In this document: one piece after another, positions 26,201 through 30,257 of the stretch | Layout of the letters: each line of letters begins with the position of its first letter | How positions within the stretch are numbered: position 1 is the first letter of the stretch | Assembly (NCBI RefSeq): GCF_000425385.1 | Contig: NZ_KE384362.1 | Coordinates: 4,713 to 68,712, forward strand | Source: Pseudoduganella violaceinigra DSM 15887 | GTDB lineage: Bacteria > Pseudomonadota > Gammaproteobacteria > Burkholderiales > Burkholderiaceae_D | DNA length: 64,000 nucleotides | Direction of reading: 5' to 3' | Notes under the pieces: generated by a model | Databases searched by the model: none | The model's input: only the letters and a program-made list of their open reading frames with translations | What the model was told of the DNA's origin: nothing | Made by a program: the position numbers and the translations under genes

Positions 26201-27038
26201 TCAGGTTGCGGCGGGTGCCGCTGATTGTGACGCCATTTTCAGGCAGTCGCGTCTTGTCGACACCGGGACTGTCGATCACAAAGAAAGGAGGCACCTCCTC
26301 TTTCTTCAACATCCCCATCAAATAAAGATCCAATGGACTGAAGAACTGGCGGCTGGCGACCGAAGTGAAGGTGCCATTGCCGTTATCTTGCCATTGGTTG
26401 CCGTACTCGACCGAAGCGCCACTGTCGAACAGGAAGCTCCAGTGCGAGCCGTCGCGTCCCAGCAGCATCGCGCTCGGCTTGCCGTCGGCGCCGCGCACTT
26501 TAATCTGGCTGCCCCATTGGTGCAGGAATTCATGCGCAAAAGTTTGCAGCACGCGGTCAAAGCCTGCGCTGTACGGATTCAGGTTGTAGCGCGACAAGGC
26601 CGCCATGTCGATATAGCCAAGGAGCTTGCCGCGGCTGCCAAATTCCGCCGAATTGTCGTAGACGGGCATCCCCAGACCGCCCACTTTGTTTTGCACGCCA
26701 ACGTGCACCGCCGTTGCATCCTTGGTATCGAATTCAAAATTCGAGAACACGACGATAAAGTCGTAGTTGTCCGCGTGAGCGCGCAGAAACGCCTTGGCGA
26801 TCTCGGTACGCGGCTCGATATTGGAGCTGCCGTCAGCGAGCATCAGGTTGTAATTGCCGGCCAGCGACATCACGACAACGTCGTTCTTGGCGCGGACAAT
26901 CTGGGGCTGGTACGCCCCCGTATGCGGGAAACCAGTTACTTTGGGAAAGTCTGCCTTGGCAGTGCCGCACAAGGTAAAAGCGAACGCCAGCAATAAACAG
27001 GCGTGACAAAACTTCTTCAACTGGGTAACCATACGCAT
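8259..27038 (-). CDS. giant secreted mosaic protein (about 6,260 aa): HEXXH metalloprotease-like head, prenyltransferase-like repeats, CARDB/FlgD-Ig/FN3 modules, TolB-like propellers
   Basis: One uninterrupted frame. ATG 27038 (or 27032) gives a proper signal peptide (MVTQLKKFCHACLLLAFAF, ending TAKA); a longer start at 27083 overlaps the upstream gene. Residues below are numbered from 27083. HEFLH lies at 184-188 with a candidate third zinc ligand His214 in DGSHW. Residues 388-642 hold squalene-cyclase/prenyltransferase-type repeats (QNQDGGWG, QNPDGGWG, QNPDGGFG). About five CARDB modules follow to about 1200, then FlgD-like Ig domains marked FSPNGDG near 1229, 1832 and 2752. TolB/WD40-like propellers lie at about 1345-1700, 4175-4430 and 4760-5030, with many Ig and FN3 modules between. 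A ThuA/amidotransferase-like segment near 5820-6060 precedes a helical C-terminus. No membrane anchor is evident. It is presumably exported by Sec and then held at the surface or released; mechanism unknown. Confidence 0.9.
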   Translation of the reverse strand: MRMVTQLKKFCHACLLLAFAFTLCGTAKADFPKVTGFPHTGAYQPQIVRAKNDVVVMSLAGNYNLMLADGSSNIEPRTEIAKAFLRAHADNYDFIVVFSNFEFDTKDATAVHVGVQNKVGGLGMPVYDNSAEFGSRGKLLGYIDMAALSRYNLNPYSAGFDRVLQTFAHEFLHQWGSQIKVRGADGKPSAMLLGRDGSHWSFLFDSGASVEYGNQWQDNGNGTFTSVASRQFFSPLDLYLMGMLKKEEVPPFFVIDSPGVDKTRLPENGVTISGTRRNLTIDDVIAAEGPRIPDAEHAQKEFRLGFVLLTRPGETVPDEQLAALNSVRTAIATRLAVLSGGRALVQSYLEPKAGAAVPDVPNDSGKPRANANPDAGLDWLRLKQNDDGAWRDNPFTGMRDTAVALDTMVDMDDPQSSAARKALTWMRGQAGSNTDYQARAIRALTRSKADASSAATQLLSAQNQDGGWGVAAGYQSNPLDTALALLALQPFEATLARGKLAPAAAYLAAQQNPDGGWGNLSGGVSRTSVSTFVMQALFGQAQSREMLGKAKVFLASKQNPDGGFGDSPSTVHDTANVMLALLSQNALDAIRSSDARAYIAASQQVNGSWDGSAYSTALAVRLLKSSGLFNWSVAGLRAAPAAPIDGQTVVLSINVSNTGNAPAPAGIARFYDGDPAAGGVPIGNDIAIPPLLMGSSVELQQVWNTLGKAGAHKLVLVVDPAGTVTEAGKSDNLAMISLTVGSAPPGSELSVQASDIVVTPAKPSRLPAVLGISARVSNIGKTDAHDVRVVLMEGQGAAARVVGEKQINLLARTQQVVNFSATISKSGAYDFTVVIDPDNRVAEQDKSDNNAGVHVETSAALDLEIEPQDIVIVRNPVYLGSDASFTIKLRNAGTQDSPPFKVRYTITDGTNALETVARTLQLASGVTANEDFNWRTTAAGNLSLKVEIDPDGVLSESDRSNNAAVLPFQVNAANGPNLALSFKELAVQPAQVLEGLPVMLSQTVRNTGVAAASNVEVAFYDGEPAGGRMIGTVQSIASLAPGEAATVGVQWARFPDAAEHLIFAVVDPFSKLSEMTRDDNSAFVIISPAGLPDLAVSSADLQMSPAAPRPGEAIDLAVKVGNLGKQAARDIAVRLYNGEPGQGGRVIGADQKIATLAGGDSQVLHFAVPASTGSAGLNFVVVIDPEQRIDEKSRDNNIARLDATVQDGDLFISERFFSPNGDGIKDSTTFSFRLKQLADVSVQVVNQAGKSVRQFDGATLTGIKSGSVTWDGKDERGALVADGDYRLRILAKDGRALGEMSTNLDTNRSSVLSAIDTEFEYRKNLSCEMPYFVLDLDSGRDMQFTGDEERVFMSAGRDPSRGMLRNYWHALSDGSELKPILPEDLAKEGDWVDFSVSANGKVFAAKRQLWSDFLRRQLWVMQADGSDARLLRDFGNQEFKGQLSDDGRYFEAVVGGKRLRIPVDGSAETILGEADAPLSSMQSEAWSPDGQWLARLTKVQAGDSNGDMRNVVHVEVLDRQGKAAFSGDTAQGKGDAGWQLGATEIAWSGDSRRFGFGHAYMPVDCVKAGPDSQWGPDFDPCLQQEVLMLVDLEKLSMAPVEASRMRAGGFEGGVHASAGYLFAPGEQKVVSKTSYCAGSDDNNSACGVEFDLESGARRPLFVKSDRTIASIMGFLPSGRRLLFTSSHDAKNSGSQCYQSGQDLFAVSSLLNLTADLRALRGQGGGIVLSGTAADLNFTRFRLEYSNVATPNDWRPIQPASSTPVLDGRFTTWVPPAYGRYRVRLAVEDAAGNLRERILDLAWDDRPSITDVYKEHEFVSPNGDQVQDNFVLHYRVVEPVHLMFEVLDKNNKVVRSIARDHLSVGVEAAFQWDGRDQGGMDLPDGQYRVRLQDYEFFTTLDRVAPVAELKFSSAYVRRNGGRPELDYVGVDPKLIWKSADANFGSMLQEMGVGETPDQWSAVPRNPRAGESSLVVEVNPPYVPLNLDKFANIQYRMTVQDKAGNKTVAYSGLAEEEVFATSWGYLSDRNGTGKTRWSFGSRIGYVALDDPDHREPMAVLKPYDGSGPISLHVFESVHKPLSAVALLVRAAGDCTTCWREVAISSFGVLKGDMVVASGVAPEGEFELVWDPKDLPRNKDYIFRVKLRDTAGTEFVSKVSYIFANEGAPRDISIEKVQDGRPGGVAVFINADSARALRRIDLLLTSLDGQDPRYLTPATVASRDFPPASYYHDLGQLQLMPCADYSFYLHAVFEGGGERDVVPPYPLQKRCLGVSWAVRPNAPESCNVQPSGMTTVTLKPLALNGRRLVQLLFGERLPNGAESFLNNWNDVKSEEEYTFEIDTAALPKGERQYFARLVDEDGKTHDEQITVNVAHDAPEMRITAPLAGGKLCPSRAKDGTLELPVEAEIGSSSPMNYGVEFGGAPWIQTLCTDADLEAETCRNARPVEAAHPKEDEKFYKKHGHRGYDAVSGEVGRVKIEPGQKSVTLRLHGYNGAGYNVCTAPIKVDYDAQVETEHFTIDRGLFSPLAPAPRSHVQIGLALGEELNVHIEVRAAVRGSKGELLAADNVVRTIVDRVLLMAGQSRFEWDGRDDGQQPVADGLYAIRVSYKDACQNELVEILPVEVDSTPPLLNIASPIANAKLGLLAAVTGTVRDDHLESYQLEFALASAPNAWLPLADGKKATPANMTTQLFANWNTFGLTEPMTLRLRAVDLAGNGSMLEVPVQIGQRGKLVTGFDATPSVFSPNGDGRQDFVSLRWTALDAVKATVTIAPELTPGKVIATLMKDADRDAGVAAVVWDGKSGDGTLQADGKYVAKLTLAAQDDAGNTQEETVGFVLDNSAPVLSLTNPLGDMISGHGSVTLDVADANLESYKVYFSPAPANDGSWQLAAEGSASGSGLSVKSLEGVAEGKYAIKAIATDQGGNRSELIKQITVDNTPPKPSLVAPANGAYLAARSGPVAVRGKIDEPNLASYSLRATRADNGDVIELAAANAAPAAELLANWDLANVADGTYVLALHAQDKAGLAGDASVTVVVDNTAPLAKLTAPASGAYVRSASDIVGVASDANLQEYHLEIAPGSKAAAQRWSPLGGGASSVEGGTLLAWQGLPIDGLHTLRLSVTDKAGNSAQAMAEVIVDTKPPAAPQGVRANVENGNDVRVSWTANTESDLAGYNVYRDGKRLNQALLKVTSYVDAKLAVGLYGYVVKAVDKAGWESDASARAPATVSNAGPTAVIYSPLAGAKVGASLEVKGTASAGNSFKEYRLYMGQGAAPADWKLLRRSPVAMVADILGGMSTLGIEENGTITLKLEAEDLSGQVATATAAVLVDNVAPLAPSQLAGQVNGPNASLSWTASPSADVAGYLLWRNGRLANAQGPVVGSLKPYLMTQTVFTDLKLANGDYTYTVQAMDMADNLSQESNPVQLNVRVPPHAVLAAPSNNARVGDGVRLRAVSQDSNLVQIEFQYRPAAGGAWIPVAPAATQAPFTVQWNTAGLEFGDYELQAVASGKFGLTDPAPMPILVHLGDHPAPVLAAKVNGNMVSLSWPSVPAEATGLVLVRHSADEKPGNEQTMELAADALAHTDWNVPAGAYRYTIHARYGDGSEGVASDDVPVLIYAPAFRQPYTPTGDSEFRLQASANGAGQMSVLRRVTGQPDSSLSFETAADGTMVPPALPLALGENRFELVHTDKQGNISMGAAFRVVRGTPPAKPSGLMLAYMQGSREVLQARWQANAEPDIIGYRAAANGATTITNFAWSSCDRSSMPAGAWPSCPLNGQSGGVWTPDPALGLADAWFVAQDSQQSSIETVVTHWLPGKAAADFDIEGWSGMEWVPLASLRGNTAETVETKLPQPYLTDRLRIKLMPTKQAIPTLSEVSAYASLLYRDTRLSFSSGDNPRIEVWAVNGLGLLSPAASTTAEGRDTPPAAVSLTGSVNGSQARLAWTASQAIDVAKYEIRMDGGAQGETAGLSYDATLKNGSYQFTVLAIDNDGNRSAASNVVTLVVNVPTPAAPANLSAQAERAGIALRWNRPTADVLAFRVLRSTQPGAAYASVADKVYGLSYIDNTAVPGNRYYYVVAGVDQLGNAGGNSNEAHAAMGAPDLLAAPVLFAPTISGIPFSTRQNAVDIVASASPGAQLSLLRGDQVVASATAQAQSSVVKLKLEPSLALADLSADGRMLAGTGPQAYLLDFAAQTIVPAPVLNSATSLRWSHDGRTIAFVDAAQSSLLQLYSPGAAAATPLGSLYGAQAGLAWSPDDSTVALAAPDRSGNLSLWLVNVADGTQRQLVSGAAGDSFAQLGWSPDGKFLSWSSGVGARIAAVTDGTVTELAANRQVSALNWTRDGAILLVSATDGDVHSVSGFAPASGQTTDIGVFGPGAGSLRTMPGNDGFVQVEDKAAVLRSNAGDYRALLAEDLDAAAPLLVSANGFVVYRNLNQEFVRLLPPGTARFANVALNAGVNRFAARSGAQGVPSAPVEITLADAFQPNLAVAEQGITFDKDVLEAGKAVRLSVAVSNAGAADAGAFSVALSAIDGNGAVSALGTRLVNALAVGQQQAVEADWTPASVGIYTIAAEIQAPGVAESRTDDNRAAKAVVVASPVPAPALTVDGVPGSSTLALSWTQVAPDVVTGYRVRRAASADGPFEQSGYAATNRYVDDSVKKGVRYCYTVTALDADGRDRATSNVASGMVNGDTAPAAPVLLAPASAGLPATVNSGRIDVLVSAEGGTTVALTRAGRVLEQARAADGYVELQRAVAELRSLRAVSANGRTLAYETTARDTVIVDQESGKQTRIARRGELSLSPDGKMLAYWERSADSDGYDLRTMVLDGETASTLATFPYTGELPAWSADSATLAVAGAQDGGKAGVWLFNIASGQRRLAAESAQRVLALAFSPDGQYLAFARDSGLQVIKTNDSSVVASAAEGNTGVSWSKDGKLLFTHTPANNIGEVREMSLPGGEVQTLLVAPGPYALGGAHWAGAAGHFVAEINSVPAFYSHGGVSVSELSGRASPARGMWYTRAGQVYLDAPGGGAFLRYDPPGLAIFKGVPLNEGDNAFGAYASDVAGRRGADALPAHVIYNPAPQPDLAAGANDIVVLPAAPVAGEATRVTITVRNAGNADAANVGAVLMLRDPQGLLTTLEERKLPSLAAGASASIAVDWKPSMAGVHTFALTLDAANIVAERNEFNNVGVLDVRVAESALPKVVVTTDAASYGGKAAVAGTIVLSNAGPALAAKLALRVEDAQGYLVAALPEQTVQLATGQELSLRTGWNTASYLAGGYRLVGELVDANGKAVQRGSADFRIAALRQVAATLAVDRGQYVHGQDVNLGGTVQLADANAQLDQVEAVLQVLAMDGSVLWSGTQPVGTLLPGASANVAALWNVGATAAGNYTARMLVRSGDSQLAIAETAFEVKAASATASVTGELALSGQAVANGDRLAARYTLNNAGATALAGVPVMVVVSRADNGAVLASVPAQADIAARGKAQGEAGFEVSGWPLTTLQVTLQASLDGKQVTLQRASLRVIDRVAPVLAWATPSPGSVIGGADAVVVAQATDRESQVASVEVAVDDSPWRAMQPRNLQQALYGWQLQDLADGQHSFRARATDSFGNVSPEAVLKLVVDNTAPVLSVSGIEEGGRYNAAVTPVASATDAHLANVTITLDNAAFASGTPVAAPGLHTLQVTARDQAGNSAVRSISFTLVSAAPELSGTLDASPARAEVGATVALSGTVRNGAVPAPGTRIELVIANSSTGALVFQSIDTVDLAAHASWNLGRGWTVPGPAGASYLATLSATAGGRSSQLAQASFTAVEPLPVLNVQQSAAGLDRVLVLSMCKRSASAGLGRCGAQPLTVDTATSLLLCDTNRAKTIDQFLDGLGVPHKTVVKETDFARELRSGAYSGYWISGGATKLRQPLTSELRNGLYLGESLVADGLHDLRQSDLALDGLLGMQYSGRFNGTARPKLSFHSPLLGSGSLSVLGDIFTLQGRSAATAEGLFQRDANQSVAWDDDACGTAAPVAGPEVQVCPAPGSTSGADAAVLSGKYGSGRTLLFGFDFEASCTAQGADPAWQAMARNSFGWLNQAPEQAGPMVAGDVLVRRTSLHNSGQRASVTVSAQLPAGAKLLESKPAGQVTAGANGDLVTWQLTLDGGADAQLDLRLQAPQASGNYQLHYSVSTAVGGSNTLLNSQDVSLQVADLDALGRAAADTLAVLPDGGAKSDAAGWLVRARASAVAGNYERALREAATAQARLEQLSDDAGTVQQALARLMRAIERRM

Positions 27039-27051
27039 ATCGCCGCAGCGA

Positions 27052-27453
27052 TCAATTGGAATTTTTGACGACGCCGGATGCATCGTTGCCGGGCGCTTTG
27101 CCGACGGGTTGAGTCAACACTTGTGGTTTGCTGCGCGACACCGACGGCGGTGCGCTGGACTTAAAGCATTGGACCGAGCCATCTTTGTTCAGGCGAACGG
27201 TCATTCCCTCCCCTCCCGGTGAGGGAGGCAGTTCAAACACCGCTGCCGCCTGCAACAGTTTCGCCAGGCGCGCGTCCGTGCCCGGAACTTCTTCACCCAC
27301 AGCCATCTCATGAAGATGAAGGTCGGGCATTTGCAGCACGATGCGGTTATCTTCCGCGCCAAGGGCGATCAGCTTGACTCGAGCAAGCGCGCACTCCCCT
27401 GCCTTCGCCTGAGTCGAAAACATGAGAACCATCAAACAGAGAACGCGGCGCAA
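27052..27453 (-). CDS. small secreted hypothetical protein, first gene of the giant-protein operon (TTG start)
   Basis: 133 residues beginning with TTG at 27453, seven bases after AGGGG; the in-frame ATG at 27432 has no SD and would cut into the signal peptide. The start MRRVLCLMVLMFSTQAKAG is a Sec signal peptide. The mature part contains a short segment with PDLHLHEMAVGEE and a Pro/Ser-rich tail. I recognise no family. It ends 13 bases before the preferred start of the giant gene, so the two are probably translated from one mRNA. A periplasmic accessory role is possible but not shown. Confidence 0.75.
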   Translation of the reverse strand: MRRVLCLMVLMFSTQAKAGECALARVKLIALGAEDNRIVLQMPDLHLHEMAVGEEVPGTDARLAKLLQAAAVFELPPSPGGEGMTVRLNKDGSVQCFKSSAPPSVSRSKPQVLTQPVGKAPGNDASGVVKNSN

Positions 27454-27485
27454 AACTTAACCCCTAGAGACATGCAAAGGGGCGG

Positions 27486-27514
27486 ATTTTATCAGATTTT
27501 TAATTTACTTACAA
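27486..27514 (-). promoter_or_regulatory. sigma-70 promoter of the giant-protein/Rhs operon
   Basis: On the minus strand a -35 hexamer TTGTAA (27514-27509), a 17-base spacer and a -10 hexamer TAAAAT (27491-27486) lie in an AT-rich island that stands out from its GC-rich surroundings. Transcription would start near 27479, giving a leader of about 25 bases with AGGGG before the TTG codon. The rest of the 27454-27712 gap holds nothing else I can identify. Confidence 0.65.
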
Positions 27515-27712
27515 AAACTTATATTTCCGATGTGTATCACATAAGATTGGCTTGGCGCGCATTGCCCTGCACAGGAAACTGGCTTGGGCCACTCTGCTTT
27601 AGCGCTCTGTCATCACCGGCATCCAGTCACGATCATATGCGTTGCATTGATATTTCGACAAATTCTGGTATGGCACCTGCAGCCTGCCTGGCAAGATGGG
27701 ACGGTTCCAGCG

Positions 27713-28612
27713 CTAACCGTCTTTAAATCGCTGCTCCAGCATGTCGAGAAAGACCCGGGTCTTGGCTGGCATCAGGCGGCGGCCTGGAAACACGGCCCAG
27801 CCCGTCACAGCCGGGAAGCACCAGTCAGGCAGCACGCGCACCAGCTCGCCGCGCGCCACCAATGGTGCAGCAAACTGCGTAGTACAAGTGGCGATGCCCA
27901 TGCCAGCGGCGGCCATGCGCGTCAACAGTTCCGGCGAATTCCCCATCAGCCGCACCGGCAAATCGCGCTCCCAGCTGGTTTTGCCGCGCGTAAGCGACCA
28001 GCGCACCAGGCCATTCGTCATCCGGCGCAGGCTGAGCAGCTGGTGCTTGAACAGGTCATCCGGCTGCTCGGGCAAGCCATGCAGGGTCGTGTAGGAAGGC
28101 GACGCAAACAGGCCCCAGGTGGAAATCATCACCTTGCGCGCCGCCAGGGTGGCATCGTCAGGAAGCGCGCCCATGCGCAGCGCGATGTCAAAATTCTCCG
28201 CAATCAGGTCGACCCGCCGCGGCGAAAGGTCGAATTCAAGCGTAATGGCGGGGAATTTCGCCATGAAGTCCGGCAGCATGTCCGCCAGGTAGACATTGGC
28301 GAAGTCGGCCGGCATCGACACCCGCAGCAGCCCGCTGGGCGCTTGCTGGCGGTGCTGCGCCAAGGCGGCGGCAGCTTCGGTCTCTTCCGTGACCCGGCGC
28401 GCGTGCTCCAGCAGGCTGGCGCCGAATTCGGTCAGCACCAGCTTGCGGGTGGTGCGGGTCAGCAGCCGCTCGCCCAGGCGGGCTTCCAGCTGGGTCAGGC
28501 GCCGCGAAACCGTCGATTTAGGCAGTTGCAAGCGCTCGGAAGCCTGGCTCAGGCTGCCAAATTCGACGATTCGGGCAAACAAAAGAAGGTCGCCGGGGTC
28601 CAGTTCCGTCAT
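27713..28612 (-). CDS. LysR-family transcriptional regulator
   Basis: 299 residues. The N-terminal winged HTH (about residues 5-65; GSLSQASERLQLPKSTVSRR) is typical LysR, followed by a substrate-binding domain from about residue 92 with the LRVSMPADFANVYLADMLP start and the AAAGMGIATCTTQF segment. Length is normal. It is divergent from an azoreductase-pirin pair with 117 bases between the starts, the usual layout in which the LysR protein controls the divergent genes. It most resembles the redox/aromatic-responsive LysR proteins next to azoR or pirin genes. The inducer is unknown. Confidence 0.9.
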   Translation of the reverse strand: MTELDPGDLLLFARIVEFGSLSQASERLQLPKSTVSRRLTQLEARLGERLLTRTTRKLVLTEFGASLLEHARRVTEETEAAAALAQHRQQAPSGLLRVSMPADFANVYLADMLPDFMAKFPAITLEFDLSPRRVDLIAENFDIALRMGALPDDATLAARKVMISTWGLFASPSYTTLHGLPEQPDDLFKHQLLSLRRMTNGLVRWSLTRGKTSWERDLPVRLMGNSPELLTRMAAAGMGIATCTTQFAAPLVARGELVRVLPDWCFPAVTGWAVFPGRRLMPAKTRVFLDMLEQRFKDG

Positions 28613-28653
28613 GATTGTTCCATGAGTGGCACGATGTTATCCATTTTAGCGTC

Positions 28654-28690
28654 TTCTGGATCAAATATGGAACCGCTATAGTTACTCCAT
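28654..28690 (+). promoter_or_regulatory. putative azoR promoter with LysR-type dyad
   Basis: A -10-like TATAGT (28677-28682) with a weak -35 TTCTGG 17 bases upstream lies inside a dyad ATGGA-N14-TCCAT (28667-28671 and 28686-28690). A dyad overlapping the -10 between a divergent LysR gene and its likely target suits a regulator-binding site. The prediction rests on sequence symmetry only. Confidence 0.4.
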
Positions 28691-28729
28691 CGACGCAGCA
28701 CTTAACCAAATACTGAAAGGGAACACACC

Positions 28730-29329
28730 ATGAACATCCTGCAAATCAACTCCAGCGCAAAAAGCACCGGTTCCGAATCCACCCGCGTAGCGAGCAATAT
28801 CGTCGCCAAACTGCTGGCCGCTACGCCCGGCGCGAAAGTGGAAGTGCGCGACCTGGCCGCCAATCCGCACCCGGTGCTGGACGAATCGGCCCTGCAGGCC
28901 CTGTTCACCCCTGCCGACCAGCGCACTGCCGAACAGGCCGCCCGTGTGGCCCTGGATGATGCTCTGATCGCCCAGGTGCAGGCAGCCGACGTGATCGTGC
29001 TCGGCGCGCCGATGTACAACTTTGGCATCACGGTGCAATTGAAGTCCTGGTTCGACGCGATTGCCCGCGCTGGGGTCACCTTCAAGTACACGGAAAAAGG
29101 TCCGATTGGCCTGCTGCAAGGGAAGAAAGTCTATGTCGCCACCTCGCGCGGCGGCATGCACAAGGATGCGCCGACCGATACCCAGTTCCCGCACCTGAAG
29201 ATGTTCCTCGCTTTCATCGGCCTGACCGACGTGGAATACGTGTTCATCGAAGGCCAGGGCTACGGTCCTGAAGTGGCCGCCCAGCAGAAAGCCGCCGCCG
29301 ATGCCCGCGTAGAAGAAATGCTTGCTTAA
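28730..29329 (+). CDS. azoR: FMN-dependent NADH-azoreductase
   Basis: 199 residues, the usual AzoR length, in the flavodoxin-like fold. The start MNILQINSSAKSTGSEST carries the FMN phosphate-binding loop, GAPMYNFGIT is the family signature near residue 93, and the SRGGMH segment follows near residue 140. The enzyme reduces azo bonds and quinones with NADH in the cytoplasm, as a homodimer in known members. The start has GGGAA upstream. The pirin gene follows after 18 bases, so the two form an operon opposite the LysR gene. Confidence 0.92.
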   Translation: MNILQINSSAKSTGSESTRVASNIVAKLLAATPGAKVEVRDLAANPHPVLDESALQALFTPADQRTAEQAARVALDDALIAQVQAADVIVLGAPMYNFGITVQLKSWFDAIARAGVTFKYTEKGPIGLLQGKKVYVATSRGGMHKDAPTDTQFPHLKMFLAFIGLTDVEYVFIEGQGYGPEVAAQQKAAADARVEEMLA

Positions 29330-29347
29330 CCAACTAAGGAAAAGAAG

Positions 29348-30217
29348 ATGGACAACATTGCACAAACCCGCACAGTGGAACGGATTATCCGCGGCCAAGC
29401 CGTGATGGATGGCGCTGGCGTGAAAATCAACCGCGTGTTGACCCAGCCCCTGCAGCGCCGCCTGGATCCGTTCCTGATGCTAGACAATTTCGGCTCGGAA
29501 GAAGCCAACGATTACATCGCCGGCTTCCCCAGCCACCCGCACCGCGGCTTCGAAACGGTCACGTATATGCTGACCGGCCGCATGCGCCACCGCGATAGCG
29601 CCGGCAATGAAGGCCTGCTGGCCAGCGGCGGCGTGCAATGGATGACGGCCGGACGCGGCGTGATCCACTCCGAAATGCCGGAGCAGGCAGAAGGCTTGAT
29701 GGAGGGTTTCCAGCTGTGGCTTAACCTGCCGGCCAAGGACAAGCTGCAGCAGCCCTGGTACAAGGATTTCGATGCCGCCGAAATCCCGGTGGTGCAGGCT
29801 GAAAACGGCGCCCTGGTACGCGTCATCGCCGGCGAAAGCCAGGGCGTGGCAGGCGCGGTGCAGCGTGAAACGACGGAACCGCTGTACATCGACGTGGAAT
29901 TGCCGGCTGGCGCAAGCTTCGGCCAGGCTATCCGCGCAGGCCATAACGCCTTCATCTACGTCTATCGCGGCGAGGTGACGGTGGATGCCAAGGCGGTGCC
30001 GGCCCAGAGCATGGCGATCCTGGCGAATAACGCGGGCGCAGACGGTGTGACGCTCCAGGCTGGCCCTGACAGCCGCTTCATCCTGTTGTCGGGTAAGCCC
30101 TTGAATGAGCCGATTGTGCAGTACGGCCCATTCGTGATGAACTCGCAGGCCGAGATCTTCCAGGCCGTCGAGGACTTCCGCGCAGGCCGCCTGGGCGAGG
30201 AAGCGCACGCGGCGTAA
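29348..30217 (+). CDS. pirin family protein (cupin fold)
   Basis: 289 residues with both pirin cupin halves. The N-terminal domain has the signature FPSHPHRGFETVTYML with metal-ligand histidines, followed by the HSEMP segment. The C-terminal pirin domain ends near residue 280. Bacterial pirins include quercetinases and redox-linked regulators; the exact reaction cannot be read from sequence. AAGGAAAAG precedes the ATG. It is downstream of azoR and probably cotranscribed, consistent with a quinone or flavonoid stress response. Confidence 0.9.
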   Translation: MDNIAQTRTVERIIRGQAVMDGAGVKINRVLTQPLQRRLDPFLMLDNFGSEEANDYIAGFPSHPHRGFETVTYMLTGRMRHRDSAGNEGLLASGGVQWMTAGRGVIHSEMPEQAEGLMEGFQLWLNLPAKDKLQQPWYKDFDAAEIPVVQAENGALVRVIAGESQGVAGAVQRETTEPLYIDVELPAGASFGQAIRAGHNAFIYVYRGEVTVDAKAVPAQSMAILANNAGADGVTLQAGPDSRFILLSGKPLNEPIVQYGPFVMNSQAEIFQAVEDFRAGRLGEEAHAA

Positions 30218-30257
30218 GCAGTGGCGGCATGATTGCCGCCATCAGCCCTGCTGACGG

